NCBI RefSeq assembly: GCF_025766255.1
Contig: NW_026516697.1
Span: 186,001-250,000 of the forward strand
Source: Zychaea mexicana
Lineage: Eukaryota; Mucoromycota; Mucoromycetes; Mucorales; Lichtheimiaceae
Direction: 5' to 3'
Length of the DNA stretch: 64,000 bases
Numbering within the stretch: the first letter of the stretch is position 1; the number at the start of each line of letters is the position of its first letter. This document shows, in pieces, positions 11,417 through 29,732 of the stretch. The notes under the pieces were generated by a model, which did no database searches, was not told the DNA's origin, and saw only the letters and a list, made by a program, of their open reading frames with translations. A program made the position numbers and the translations under genes.

Positions 11417-13637
11417 AGAAGAAGAACGCACTTTGTTATCCTTTTATCCTCCCTTTGCTTTTCCTAATACATCACCTTACCCCACTCAACTCAACTCATC
11501 CAAAGCCATGCATCCTTACCACCCACCCACTCTACTACTACCAGCAGCACTGACAATACACACACACACATCAACACACATCCACACACTATATAACCCC
11601 CATCACATGTTCCTTCAAATCCGCGTGCATTCTTTTTTCTTCTTTGTATATTTTCCAAGACTTCGTTGTTTCTTCTTTTTTTTTTCACTTTTTCGTTACT
11701 AAACAAAATAAAGTTATTCGGGCCCGTGACAATACGGGGCAATGCCCACTTGCTCAGCTGCGTTGCACCACCAACAAAAATGCGTGTATTTTTGGATTCG
11801 CAAGGTCTGGTGGAAGAAAGGTTATTCAGTACGATGCACTTGTCGCGAAGGAGGCGAGCACAGAAGTAGGGGAAGTTTCTTCCAGCAACTACCAAGAGTT
11901 CGCTCTCCTATAATTTTTCGTGCATGGTCGTGACGTGCCCTTTTTCGCACGATTGTCAACTCCCTTCGTCGTTGCAGTATACTGCTGCCTACAGCTTACA
12001 CATAGAGTTAGAGTTATTGTAGACTGAGTACTACTGACACAGATTATCCATACATGCTTATATTACGCGTGTAGTAGTAATTGATTCATCTTCACGAGCA
12101 GGTCGGCACCTGATTCCTCCCCGGTCATCGATCGTGGGCGACGAAGCATGACGACATATACGCGCGCTGGACATGCATATAAAGTAACTGCGGGAATCCT
12201 CTGTATTCTCAACAATAATGCGTATACATTTTCAGCTACGCCCCCGCCATGGTGGGCCGTAGGTATGGGTCGCCACTACTTGGTTTTTTCATGCTAATGT
12301 AGTTGTTGGAGTTTCAAAGTTCGTGTGGCGTTTAGAACTTCTTTCTTACCTTTCTTTTCAACAATTTTAAATCATGAAAGCCAGCTGAATGATTTGACTA
12401 CAGTGCTGACAAAAGCGAGAACGCGTTCATCGCCTGTAAAACCAGCACAACTTGAAGACCCAATGAGGGCTATCAATTATAGACACGTGCAGATCGACGC
12501 GGCAGAAGAGGGTCAACGCATCTGATAATGTCACCTAGTTTTCTGTTGTTTATTATTTACATATATATATATATTTATATCTCGCGTTGTCTTGTTCGAG
12601 TAGCCTGCAGAAATAATCCACCCAGACACAAACTATGAATAAAAGCTTTCTTGACGCAATACACTATTCTAATCAGAGCACTTTTCCCGCAGTAGGGTAA
12701 GATGTATAGTAGTAATAGGTGTCTCTTTAGCTGATTCTCTGATGAGACAGCAAATCAGAGAAATGAGTAGGGTGACTTTGTTACAACATAGTTTCACGTG
12801 ACATATATGCTCCTGCCTATTTTTCATCCTGCTCAGTTTTCTCAGGATGTAACCAGAAAATCCGCGGATGATTATAATAGCATCTACATCATGATCAGCT
12901 ACAAACCAGTAATTCGTCTCCTTTGTTGAAAAAAACCATTATACTGAATATACAGCTTCCCCTCTTGAGTACACGCAATACAGTAACAAACATGAGAATC
13001 GAATCACAAGATCAAGCTGTTCCAAGTCATGTATGTAGCGTCTACAATAATGATTGAATAAATTACGTAGGAGATAAACCCATGAGGACATCGAATTCAC
13101 TTCTTAGTTCGCAAACTTTGCTGGATATAGTAGTCCATCCGAATCTTCTTGTATATTAAAAGCTGCGCGAAGGATATAGCCAGACTTGAAAAGCCAAACA
13201 GCATGATGGATGAATTAAAGAGAAGCAAAGATTATAATAGGCAATAACAGCGGGTATGTATGATAACAAGCATGGCAGCTCGATTTACATATCCTAATAT
13301 CTACCGTGGTATGTATTACATAGTGAAATGCGTTCTGGCAATGAGTTGTCATAAATAGTTTTCTCTTAGTATACACCCATTTTGGGGTCTTTGAGGGCCT
13401 AAAGTCAGAAACAAGCAATGTATCCGATATAACTTTCGTTATATTCCCATAGCTCAATACAAGGAGCGTCTCTAAATATGTCATTATTAACGTACATACC
13501 AATATTTGGTAGAAACGCTGTTGATGGATATGAAGACAAATTAAAGCTCCATAAAAACGAATTGCAGTCCGCCCACATCTTCTTCGCGCTTTCCTTCTTT
13601 GTAAACGCAAACCACTCTCATCCCACCAATAAACAAA
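11417..13637. other. Intergenic, no gene recognised
   Basis: About 2.2 kb between the secreted-protein stop and the Ctr9 start. It begins with a pyrimidine/CA-rich 3' region (11,520-11,700). Short open frames occur (for example 12325-12525) but none has conserved motifs or splice support. I see nothing else in it. Confidence 0.5.
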
Positions 13638-16600
13638 ATGGCAACGGCATATATGCGACCTCGAACGATTGAGGTGCCCTTACAGCATGAACAATTGCTG
13701 GAGGTTACCTGTGAAGATCTGCCGCCCAATCCAGTCGAATTGACTGATATTTTTCGACAAGAAAGCGTCTCATTGACATATTACAGAATGTTGGCGGTAA
13801 ATCTTTTGGGAAGAAGCAGCCTATTATATAACCCTACGAATATACTCATTCGATCCCTATATGTTTGTTGTTTTAGGTCGAGTACTATCATCAAAACAAG
13901 CTTCCTCAAAGCATTCAAGTTTTAGATGCGTGCATCGAGACAGGTAAAAAGGCATATAAAAACAGCTTTATTTTGACATTTTATGATTCATCTGCTAAAC
14001 AAAAGAATAAAATAAATAGCAAACGAATCGCCGCATACGCAACCACGACAAAAGCTGCCACTATTGACGCTTCTTGCAACACTCCATATGCGACTTGCCA
14101 AGTCAGCAGCGGAAGAATCCGAACAAAAGTCAATGCTTGAAAAGGCGTCCAAGTATATTCAAGAAGCGGATCGCATTCATAACCAATACGAGCAAACGAT
14201 GGTCCTGAAGGGCAACCTGTACCTCTTGAAACGCGACATTAAAGAAGCTTCAAAAGCTTTTGATAACATTCTCAGCATTCGACACAATTGCGTTCCGGCA
14301 CTGCTCGGCAAAGCAAAGATACAATATCACTTACGCCAATACAAAGACGCGCTCAAAAGTTATCAAACGGCACTCGTCCATGCACGACGCAACTTATCTG
14401 CAGCAGAGATACGACTTGGCTTGGCTCAATGCTACGCACAATTGGGAATGACAAACGAAGCCAAGGCAGCATTGACGCGTTGTGTACAGCTTGTAAGCTC
14501 ACAAAGAAAATGGGATCCAAATTTACAGTTCTTTGTCGCGTGGTAGGAAAACTGAATATCTATTACAACCGATTTAGGGTCATATTGCCAGTGCTACTGC
14601 TCTCGCTTTGCTTGCCATTATCGAACTCAATCAAGCGAAAAAGGTTTCAGTGGATTTGACTAAGCGCGAGAATGCGCTTACAGAAGGTCTCGCCTATATC
14701 CAGGAAGCCCATAAAGTCGACCCTAAACACCCGGTTGTCTTGAACATGATGGCGAATCACTTTTTTTTGACAAGAGATTTTGAAAAGGTATGAGAAGGAA
14801 AAAATAAGTGACGATGATAAATCGACAGAAAAATTATTATTTAAATTACTGATTCCGTTTCTATTGTTTATATGCAGACGATCCAAAGTGGTACAAAAGC
14901 TTTGGACTCGGCGTCAAACCGCGTTGTAAAAGCCGAAGCAATGTTTCAAGTCGCACGCGCTCATCATCAGAAGGTATTAATATGTCCCTTATCGTATGAG
15001 AACAGGAGAATTGTTGTATACTAGTATGGACAATGGACACTGAGAAAAAAATCAATTAGCACGAATTCGATGATGCGTTCACCTATTATCAACAATGCTT
15101 GGATGTAAACCCAAATCATATCTTAGCACAGTTTGGTATAGGCCAAATGCATATGAAGAGAGGTACATTTATTTTGGCAAAATTATGGGGTAAAGAACTA
15201 CACCTATTAAGCTGTCGAATTTTCTTTTCCTCAAGGTCATCATGATGTTGCCATACCTATTTTTGAAAAGCTTCTACAGGCAGAACCCGGCAATGATGAG
15301 ATTATGAAGGTAGGATACAGTCATAATATTTAGATTACTTACTGGTCGGGGGGGGGTGCGGCACAAAGATAATTTAACAGTTACTGATCATCCCTGTAGA
15401 TTCTGGGTTCCTTATATGCTGCATCTGGAAAAGAAAAAGAAGCAATGACGCTTTTTTCACGGATACTCGAAAGATCCACCAAAGATCCAATGCTTGAGCT
15501 CGAGACAGCTGTTATATATCAAGAAAAGGATCAAAAGGTGGCACTGACCCGTAAGTGAATAATTCATTGATCAAGTAGGAGGAGATGGGGAAACAGCCTG
15601 GGTGAGCTCATTCTTTTTCAACAAAACTTTTAGACTACAAAAAATCATTGGACTTGTATGAGAAGAACGCCGAGGATAAAGAAATTACCAGCCAATACGA
15701 CAGCGTCAAAGCCGAAGTTCTCAACAACGTTGCCGTCATGAACCACACAAACGGAATGTTGGAGGAAGCCGAGAAATATTACAGTATGGCCATTCAAGAA
15801 TACGAAAAACACGCCACTGAAGATACCAATGACCTAGAAAGCGATGTCGACTTGAAGTTAACCATGACGTTTAACCTTGGACGACTGTACGAAGAAAAGG
15901 GTGATGTTGATAAGGCATTGACAATCTACAAGACATTGACGGAGAATTACCCACATTACTTTGAAGGTATGGTTTCATTGCAGTATATTAAAACCATGAA
16001 GGCTAGGATACTTTTATCTTGATACTAAACGTTGATGGATATGGACTTGAACCAAAAAAAAAAAACTATCAGCACATTTGCGATTGGGTGCAATTACTCG
16101 GTTCCGAGGTCGTACGGATGAAGCAATCGAACAATATAAAGAGGTGTTTGATTCTGACGACAAGAACCCTGAAGCCTGGATTATGATTGGTCAGGCACAG
16201 GCCACCATCAATGAGCGGTTATGCAAGCGCGCATTTGAAAAGGTGTTGAAGGACTGTGACAAGAATGACGTATATACACACGTGGCATTGGGAAATTACC
16301 ATGCTTCTGTTGCGAGGGAGCTCAAAGGAGACAAGAACAAAAAACAGGTACGGTGATTCAGAATAAAAGAGGTAGAACAAAGCTAACTAATTCTTGCTTC
16401 ATTACCTCGGTGATATCCAGCGCGCTGATTCGTATAAACTTGCCAATGGATTCTTTTCCCAAGCCCTCAAGCGAGACCCGAAAAACACTTATGCAGCAAA
16501 CGGCTTAGCCATCATTTTGGCTGACAACGGCCATATCGATCAAGCCCGTGATTTATTCAACCAAGTACACGAATCCGCACCTAGCAACCCATGCATTTCG

Positions 16601-17259
16601 GTCAACATTGGACATATATTTGCTGAGCAAAAGCAATTCCAACAGGCAGTGGTTATGGTAAAAAAGACGTCAACATGAAAATATACCCTACTTGAGAGAC
16701 TAACTTTTATTTTTGCATCTAGTACGAGAATGCCATCAAACGATACCGCGACGAAAAGGATACAAACTTGTTCCTATACCTGGCACGCACACAATTCCTT
16801 TTGGCAAGATCCGAAAAAGATCCAGTCATCATGCTCAAATCACTGCGTAACTCTGAAAAAGCACTAAACTTGAACCCGCAAGACAGAACAACGCTCTACA
16901 ACATTGCCCTTGTCCAACAATCCTATTGTCAATTATTGGCAGACTTACCAAAGGAGCAGCGCAAGTCGGCGGATATGCGACGGGCCATGCGTATTCTAGA
17001 CAGCAGCCGAGGTATCTTTAAATCTCTGGTCAATGCTCCTCAACAAGAACACATTCTTTACGACCGGAAGATCGCAGAGCAGCGTGAAAAGTATGGTGAG
17101 ACTGTTCGCAACCAGCTGGAGCGCAAACTGCGAGAACAAATCGATCATGAAGAAGAATTGGAACACAAGCGACGAAGCAATATTGATAAGAAGAGAAAGG
17201 CAGAGGGAGTGAATGGTCATTCACATGAAGATGAGCCATCATCAAAGCGTCAATCATAA
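13638..17259 (+). CDS. CTR9: Ctr9, TPR subunit of the Paf1 transcription elongation complex
   Basis: About a dozen exons encode a roughly 1,000-residue TPR protein. The start MATAYMRPRTIEVPLQHEQ, followed by acidic LPPNPVELTDIFRQE, matches the conserved Ctr9 N-terminus. TPR repeats run through most of the length, for example YLLKRDIKEASKAFDNILSI, YHLRQYKDALKSYQTALVHA and EMA-type helices up to about 16,900. The C-terminus is a basic/acidic charged coil (REQIDHEEELEHKRRSNIDK, then EDEPSSKRQS) typical of Ctr9. The Paf1 complex rides on RNA polymerase II and promotes H2B ubiquitination, H3K4/K36 methylation and 3' processing; Ctr9 is its scaffold. The first intron begins at 13797 (GTAAAT). The gene converges on PRP16 with only 133 bp between stops. 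Confidence 0.93.
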
Positions 17260-17392
17260 AAGCATATATATTTTGTAAATAATAGTCATCATGAAAAGAA
17301 AAAGGAAACGTTTTATCATATCATACGATTATTGTAATATACAAGCAATGGTATTATTGACTTTTAATTGTTCATTATGGTTGTCGACAGTA

Positions 17393-22647
<5,255 letters not shown>

Positions 22648-22787
22648 TTTGTTCTCTTGACGTGCAAGAGAAAAGTATCAGCAAGATAGACAGTTTTAAA
22701 GCGATTTTGAACCTCCTACTTTTTTAATCCAGCACACTGTTCCGCAGTTCTCACCTTTAAGCATACATACACATAAACCACGCAGCA
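22648..22787. promoter_or_regulatory. 140-bp bidirectional promoter, PRP16 / ESS2
   Basis: Only 140 bp separate the PRP16 ATG (22647, -) from the ESS2 ATG (22788, +). Both leaders and promoters must share this space, suggesting co-expression of two spliceosome factors. No specific motif was identified. Confidence 0.6.
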
Positions 22788-24412
22788 ATGACAACACCCG
22801 TCGTTCTTGACGAAGAAACTTATACTGAAGCTCTCAGCAGTATTATTGAACGAGACTTTTTCCCACATCTTGCCAAAGTCAAAGCTCAACAAAATTACCT
22901 ACAAGCTCAACAGTCCGGAACGCTTGCCGATCTCGAACGTGCGTCAAGAGCGTTACATCGTGCACAACAAACACCCTCTACTCGTCTAGGTACCTCCTCC
23001 AAAGGTAATTTGTGTGCTTCGTGAGCGTCGTCTTTTCACTTCTTATCACTTAAAGTTACATGGCTTTATAACATTTTGTTTTGTGTGGTGTATTCAATCA
23101 ATTGTAGGATCGGCAACAGCTGCAGAATCAAGCAAGTCTCTGATTTCCTCCTCCTCAACCCCTCTCAACTATTACAATCATGAAGCAGACGATTTAGCTG
23201 ATCGCGTCAACCTCGATCTTTCACTTGACCAGTTTCAAACTTTATATACAAGGTAAGATTTAGGGTGGATTTAGCTGGGTTATGCAAAAGACGAGGTGGA
23301 GTTAATGAAGTTCTATAAGTCTGTTGTTACAAAGGATGATAATTGACATTCTATGGATAATTATAAAGTGAGGACAACGCATCGTTCACAGAAATCTTGG
23401 AAAAAACCAATGCAAAGCGAAGAGAAAAGTACAAATGGCTGCTGGATAAGGAAAAGGCGCCCATGATTACCGGCGAAGAGAAAAAAATGATCGAATTCGC
23501 TACCTCTCCTGCTGTATGGAAATATACTGCCAAAAATGCATTAATGTACATACCCAACGGTACCGGCCAATCCTTATTGAATGACGTTGATTCTCGGGCA
23601 CCGCCAAAAGCCATCAGTCACAATAACACTCAGTTTGCTGTACCAGAGGTAATAAACTTCATTTCATGGTCACCATTTTGAGGATTAGAAGTGCTAATTT
23701 TTTTATATGCAAATGAAATAGGTACCAGCTTCACGAACCGCGTCCAAGACAACGTCTACACCTCCAATTACTGCCAATGGAACTCCATGGAAGGCTATGT
23801 GTGGGGTAGGCGATGATAATGAGTCAGTGTATTCGGACGCCAAATCCGATTATCGAGGCTATCGCTTAGTAGATGCTACTCCAACTTTGACACCGTCCCG
23901 AGTAGGATCTCCAATGATGACCTGGGGTTCTATTGAAGGGACACCTATGCTAATATCCGGATCAGAAACACCTGGTTAGTTGTGCATACACACAAAAAAA
24001 GAAAAGGCCAAATAAACCAAGTGGCATTATTAAATGAGCAGTTATACTCATGGCTTTGGTTATATTTCGTACGATAGGACCTCGATTTTCATTACCAAAA
24101 GAATCGAGAAGAGAGCAGCTTGGAATGAAACTGTCAGAAAAGGCATCACGAGCCCACCGCAAACGAGCCAATGAACGTGTCAGTAAAGGAACGCCACGAT
24201 CGGGTGCTGGTCTTGCCTCGCCCGCGGCACAACATTTATTACGACGAAGCCATACACCTCGTACATCAGCATTTGGTGACGCATTACGCTCATCGTACGG
24301 AAGGAATACACCTCACGGATCAAGGACACCTGGTGCAACACCAACGCCGCTTTTCCGTGCTGGTGTCACACCTGTTTCACGGTTCCAGTCACCTCTGCAA
24401 AAGAAAGAGTAG
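22788..24412 (+). CDS. ESS2: Ess2/DGCR14 (Bis1-type) spliceosome-associated protein
   Basis: Five or so exons. The start MTTPVVLDEETYTEALSSII, followed by ERDFFPHLAKVKAQQNYL, is the hallmark of the Ess2/DGCR14 family. The middle carries LDLSLDQFQTLYTSEDNASF (spliced) and AKRREKYKWLLDKEKAP. The GTPWKAMCGVGD and TPTLTPSRVGSPMMTWGSIE motifs are also family-typical. The C-terminus has SLPKESRREQLGMKLSEKAS and a TP/RTP-rich disordered tail (SHTPRTS, RNTPHGSRTPGATPTPL), which could be phosphorylated by proline-directed kinases. Ess2 associates with C-complex spliceosomes and supports splice-site accuracy; fission-yeast Bis1 is the related protein. The divergent pairing with PRP16 fits a common role. 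Confidence 0.93.
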
Positions 24413-26677
24413 CTTATCATTTCTTGTATACAAGCCCTTTTGATTTTTCCCCTTGTTCATAGCACCAATCCACTCCCTTTCTTGTTTTCCGCACATACAT
24501 CCGCTGAACTGCATAATCCTCTGTTAATCATCATTCTAATCAATCTGAGAATGAGCAGGAGTGATATTAATCCACTCTTGTATGTTTGTTTTTTACAAAA
24601 ACGTTCATCATCCGTAGGATGAAGCTTCTGCAATTTGATTTCTTTTGCGACATAGCATTATATGACCAGGCGGTGCCGATATATAGTATGCTAGTCAAAC
24701 GGGCTTGTCCTCCCTTTAGCGAGTACGCTGCTATATAATGATCGAGACATGTAATCAGATGATGCATAACAGTATACAGAGGCTGGACACAAAATTAGCT
24801 TCCTATCGTTGGTAAACTGTTTTAACTTGCTACTTTATTTATTTTTAATTTCGTCCGCATATGATATTTGGTACAGATAGTCCTTGGATGTTATGCGTGA
24901 TGTTGCGATCAAATTCAGTGTCTCGGAAATATTACTCCAGTGCGTTCTATATGTATGATTGGGTGCGTGTTTACACAACAGCAACGACAGCCAGTCGACT
25001 GTCTTCTACGTCTCACGTGTGGATTGCAAAACTGTTATGCATAAACATACTCTCTCCGTGTTTCTTCATATCATCTGCTGTCAGACTGCGCAACTCTAAA
25101 ATTTGTGGAAATGGCATACCCTCCTTTCACAATTTTATATAAAGATACTTCGCTATGATACAGAAATATATTATATAGAAACCCAATGACGGGATAGCAC
25201 GCTCAACCTATCAGCATTTCCATCTTCTACTTTCATAATCATTCTTTACTAGGATAATAGTAAACAGATACGAAGATCTTTTTATCCTTCGAGAAAGCTG
25301 TTGATTACGGGAAGACGTGTTCGGCTAGAACGAACCTAATTTACATCCGACCACAGCAACACGTCATGAGTACAATCAGTAACGCGCTTATTATGCACGG
25401 ATTTTTGTAAACATAAACGCTTCATAACAGGTATAACAAAGAAAGACAATCAGTATTATAGTGCGTACATGGTGTATATGATGTATGACTACTGTATTTG
25501 TTTTTAGCAGATAATAGATGTTGCTTATTTTTAAATGAAGAGTCTGCTTGCTGCTTATTATATGGTCGTTGGTGACCATGACGTACATTTGTAGCATTGA
25601 TAAATGTGGCAATTATGCCTGATAAGTAGTTGAGTGGATTTGATACAGCCGACCTATTTCGATTGCTGTTGCTGCTGCTTAGCAGCAAAAAACTACAGAA
25701 GACGGTCCAACCAATTGCTGGACTTTTGACTCATTAAGTAGTTAGGATATGATGTCGTTGATATTGCGCGTGCCATTGTTTAATAAAATCTTTATGTATG
25801 AGCGCAACATATCTCAACTCTGCATAATACATCAGCCATCAAATGCGAAAAACTGTCGATCCATATATGTGTGTAACGGACCGCCATCCGTCTTTTTCTT
25901 TAGAAGGAAAACAAAAAGTAATCAAATTGAAACGCATAAATATTTCCTATCGAACGTTCTCTAGCTGACTCCGCACTTGCAGCAGCAGTGTCAGCAGTAA
26001 CTAACAATAGTGATACGACTGTATTGATAGAACAGAACCATTGGCTCAAGGGTGCTATTCCTTCTTTGTATTGAACCATTTGAGAAAGCTGAAATACTTA
26101 CCATGGCACATAATAGTGGATAGCAGAGCGATCATCTGGTTAGCAGCACAAGCTTAATCGATGCACCAGACGCCAACGAAGAAGTACTAAAAAGAATCCA
26201 CCCCTATTGACCTCACGTGGGGACAAACATTCTTTTGCAAAAGAAAAAGCTGAAACAAGCTCATCATAATGAAAAGTGTACCCAGTCCGCTGTTTTTGTT
26301 ATTGGTGCTATTCAGCTGGTAAACAATACTTGCTTTGTGTACACAAGAGAAATAGGCCGGTTGCATACAAGTATGCAAGCAGTTTCATACTACTCACACA
26401 CAGACCAGCAGCTGGATGGTATGACTTGGAGTAGCACGAAACACCAACTCCTGGCCTATCCATACATAAACAGTAAGCAAACGTCAAACTATCAAATAAT
26501 TGCACACACCATTTCATACCAGGTACAATAACTTGTGGGCCTCGTTTCATATCCATTTTGCTTGCTGCCATCCGAGAGAATATATAAATGACCAGTGTCA
26601 GTCTGTTGCCAATGTAACCGCCCTTTTTTCTCTCTTCCTTTTCCCCGCCCCCCTTCTTCCTCCCGCACTCTCCACAT
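24413..26677. other. Intergenic, no gene recognised
   Basis: About 2.3 kb, AT-moderate, with many short open frames on both strands but no conserved motif or splice-consistent gene. The pyrimidine-rich tract at about 26,610-26,660 is the probable leader of the next gene. Confidence 0.5.
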
Positions 26678-29600
26678 ATGAAAAAAGGTTACGTATCCAT
26701 CTCTCAGGAGATGCAGGACACTGGGTCATCTCCTCCGCCTTCATACCCACATCATCCTCAATACATGTCTGATTTCCACCATGAGAAGTCCGGTGATGAA
26801 CCGATGGATATGGCCTTTTCTCGACAGAACATGGCTGTGATGGATCGATTTATGGAGTGGTGCCGTCAGACATACAGTGGCGACCGCAGCCAAAACGCCA
26901 ATGCGCCCTTGTTGCCTAGTGAAAAGCGCCATGTGACCTTTCAACCTCAAACAACGCGGCCTCGGTCCAAAGTAACCAAATTCCTTGCCGGAGGTGCTCT
27001 CCTTGCCGCCGGCGTCTTGCTATTCAACCATTTAATGCCTGCATCCGATGTTCTTTTCCAAGGTAAGAAAAGAGTGTGACCACAAATATTTATATACACA
27101 CATTGCTCTTTGCTCTTCGGAGGTTGTAATAAACTTTGTAGCTAAGACTCGATGAACTGATGCGACAAAATACATTAAAATGCAAACTATATAGACTTCT
27201 CTACTATTCCTTGGGACGATGCCTCAGTTATTATCAAGACCGTACCATCGAGCGAATCCATTCGCGAGTTCTTCCACTACTACGCAGCGGAACCCCACTT
27301 GGCCGGATCGCATGCCGATAAGCGTCAAGCAGAATGGACCCGCGACAAGTTTGAAGAATTTGGTATCCCGAACGCCACCATCGAAACGTACTATCCTTGG
27401 CTCAATGTCCCTAAAACGCGTCGTCTCGCCATTGTCAGTGGCCCCGAAGAATTTTTGTACGAAGCCACACTCCAAGAAGAACCCATTGCCAGAGATCCCT
27501 CTTCAAGTCATCCCGACGCTATCCCTACGTTCCACGGCTACTCGGCTGACGGTAACGTCACCGGCTCTGTTGTCTATGTAAACTACGGTCGTTTAACCGA
27601 CTTTCAATTCTTGGCTGCTCGTGGTGTGAACTTTACCGGCACGATTGCTCTTATGCGTCATGGCAATATTGCCCGTGGCCTCAAGGTGGGAACAGCTGAG
27701 AAGTTTGGCTGTATTGGCGCCTTGCTTTACTCAGATCCCATGGAAGACGGCCCGTTCAACAAGGAAAGTGCTGACGGCGAGCCATCCGAATCGTATCCTA
27801 ACGGCCCATGGTAATATACCGTCATACAATGCACTTAGAGATCCCTATATCGCATGTTTTTTATATCCACTTTTTTTAAAAAAGACATTGATTTTTAGGC
27901 GATCACCATCCTCAGTCGAGCGCGGTACTGTCCACTACATGTCCATCTTGCCCGGTGATATGCTTACTCCTGGCTACGCTGCTACCGAAAACGCCACCCG
28001 TCTTGACCCCGAAGAAGCTTATGCCATGCCCAAGATCCCATCATTGCCGATTTCGTGGTCCGATGCCTTGCCACTCTTCCAAGCCATGGAAGGTCTTGGT
28101 CTCAAAGGCGAAATCGACTGGCTTGGTGGCCTTTGTGAAGTCAACTACTACAGCGGTCCTAGTGCTGCCCAGGTCAATCTTGTCAATATTAACGATTATC
28201 AAATCAAACCTGTATGGAACGTGATTGGCAAGATCGAAGGTGCCATTGAACCACATCGTGCTGTTATCATTGGTAAATATATTGTTTATTCATTACCCAC
28301 CACAGCAAACACTGTCAATGATTTTTGGACTTTTGTCTCTTCATGATACTAATATTCAATTCTAGGTACTCACCGTGATGCTTGGGGATTCGGTGGTGCC
28401 GATTCGTCTTCCGGTTCTGCTGTTCTGGTAAGCAGGTTAATTTTCTAGTTTTTCCTTTACACATCAGCGATAAACAAGCTAACTCTTCCTTTTTCCTTCC
28501 TTCAAAATCACAATCTTTAGCTCGAACTTACCCGTGTACTGGGTCTCCTCCTGGAACGCGGTTGGCAACCTCGCCGTACTTTGATTATCGCTTCCTGGGA
28601 CGGTCAAGGCTACGGCTCCATTGGCTCTACTGAATGGGTCGAAGACAACAAGTCGTGGCTCGATGATGAAGCTATTGTTTACATCAATGTCGATCAAGCT
28701 GTAACTGGTCCCAACTTCTCAGCTCAAGCATCGCCTTTGCTAAACAACCTGATCTATGACATTACTCAAGAAATCTGGGATCCACGAACAAGCACGACCG
28801 TCTATGAGGCCTGGAAGCAAGACCGGGAAACCATGGCTGTACAGAAGCATAAGAACCACCACGATGATGCTGGTGAAGCACCCATTGCTCCACTTGTTAA
28901 GATGATTGATCCTCTTGGCGGCGGTTCCGACTACATGGCATTCTTTGACCACCTTGGTATCACCAGCATGTCCATGAGCTTCAATGGCGACTACGGAGTT
29001 TATCACAGCAACTACGATAGGTAAAGCCTGCTATCTGCAGCGCGTCTCACCTTATTAGCTGCTTGGTAGTCCCTAACATTTGAACATTTTCTCTACAGTA
29101 TTTTCTGGATGGAGCACTTTGGTGACCCTACCTATGAATACCATCAGACGATGGTTCGAATTTGGGGTCTTCTCGCTCTGCGTCTTTCCAGCGATGCATT
29201 GATTCCAATGTCACCGCTGGACTATTCCAAGGAGCTCAGCATCCGTGTTGCATCCATGGCTGACGATCAAGGTTGCGCCACATTGCCCGAGCTCTCCGCT
29301 GCTGTTAGTGCCTTGCATGAAACCACTATGCATTTTGAACACAAGCTACACAAATTACACAAGAAGCTACACAAGCATCACTTGGATATCTTCAAGCACA
29401 AGAAGAAGAAACTTTTGAAGAAGCTTGTCAAGTACAACGAGCGTCTGGCACAATTCGAGCGTGGTTTCATCGACCCTGTAGGCCTTCCTGGTCGTGAATG
29501 GTTCAAGCACATTGTGTACGCTCCAGGTCTTTGGACTGGTTACCAAGCCGAGATGTTCCCAAGCATTGTTGAAGCCATTGACCAGGGTGCAAGCCCAAGC

Positions 29601-29732
29601 TTTACCCGCGAGATGGAGGAGCGTGCTGCCCGCTTCATCGAAAGCGCGCGTGGATTGCTCAAGGGCAAGCATGAGCGTCTGACTGGTGACGATGGTGATG
29701 ATTTGGATGACGACGAGGACCAAGAAGAGTGA
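26678..29732 (+). CDS. TfR/PSMA (M28B)-like type II membrane protein, predicted inactive, with PPxY motif
   Basis: Six exons encode roughly 880 residues. The cytosolic N-terminus has PPPSY (residues 19-23), a WW-domain-binding PPxY motif. The TM helix is near residues 107-121 (FLAGGALLAAGVLLF). Next comes a PA domain (NFTGTIALMRHGNIARGLKV). The M28 domain retains the metal ligands of GTHRDAWGFGGAD, INVD and YGVYHS. Where PSMA has the catalytic/zinc pair Glu-Glu, this protein reads SWDGQGYGSIGSTEW (28599-28610), so both glutamates are gone. A TFR-dimerisation-like domain follows, carrying a Lys/His-rich insertion (about 29,330-29,430), and the tail is acidic. Yeast Tre1/Tre2 are transferrin-receptor-like adaptors with PPxY motifs that recruit the ubiquitin ligase Rsp5 to metal transporters. 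The same job here is inference; an active carboxypeptidase is unlikely. Confidence 0.88.
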
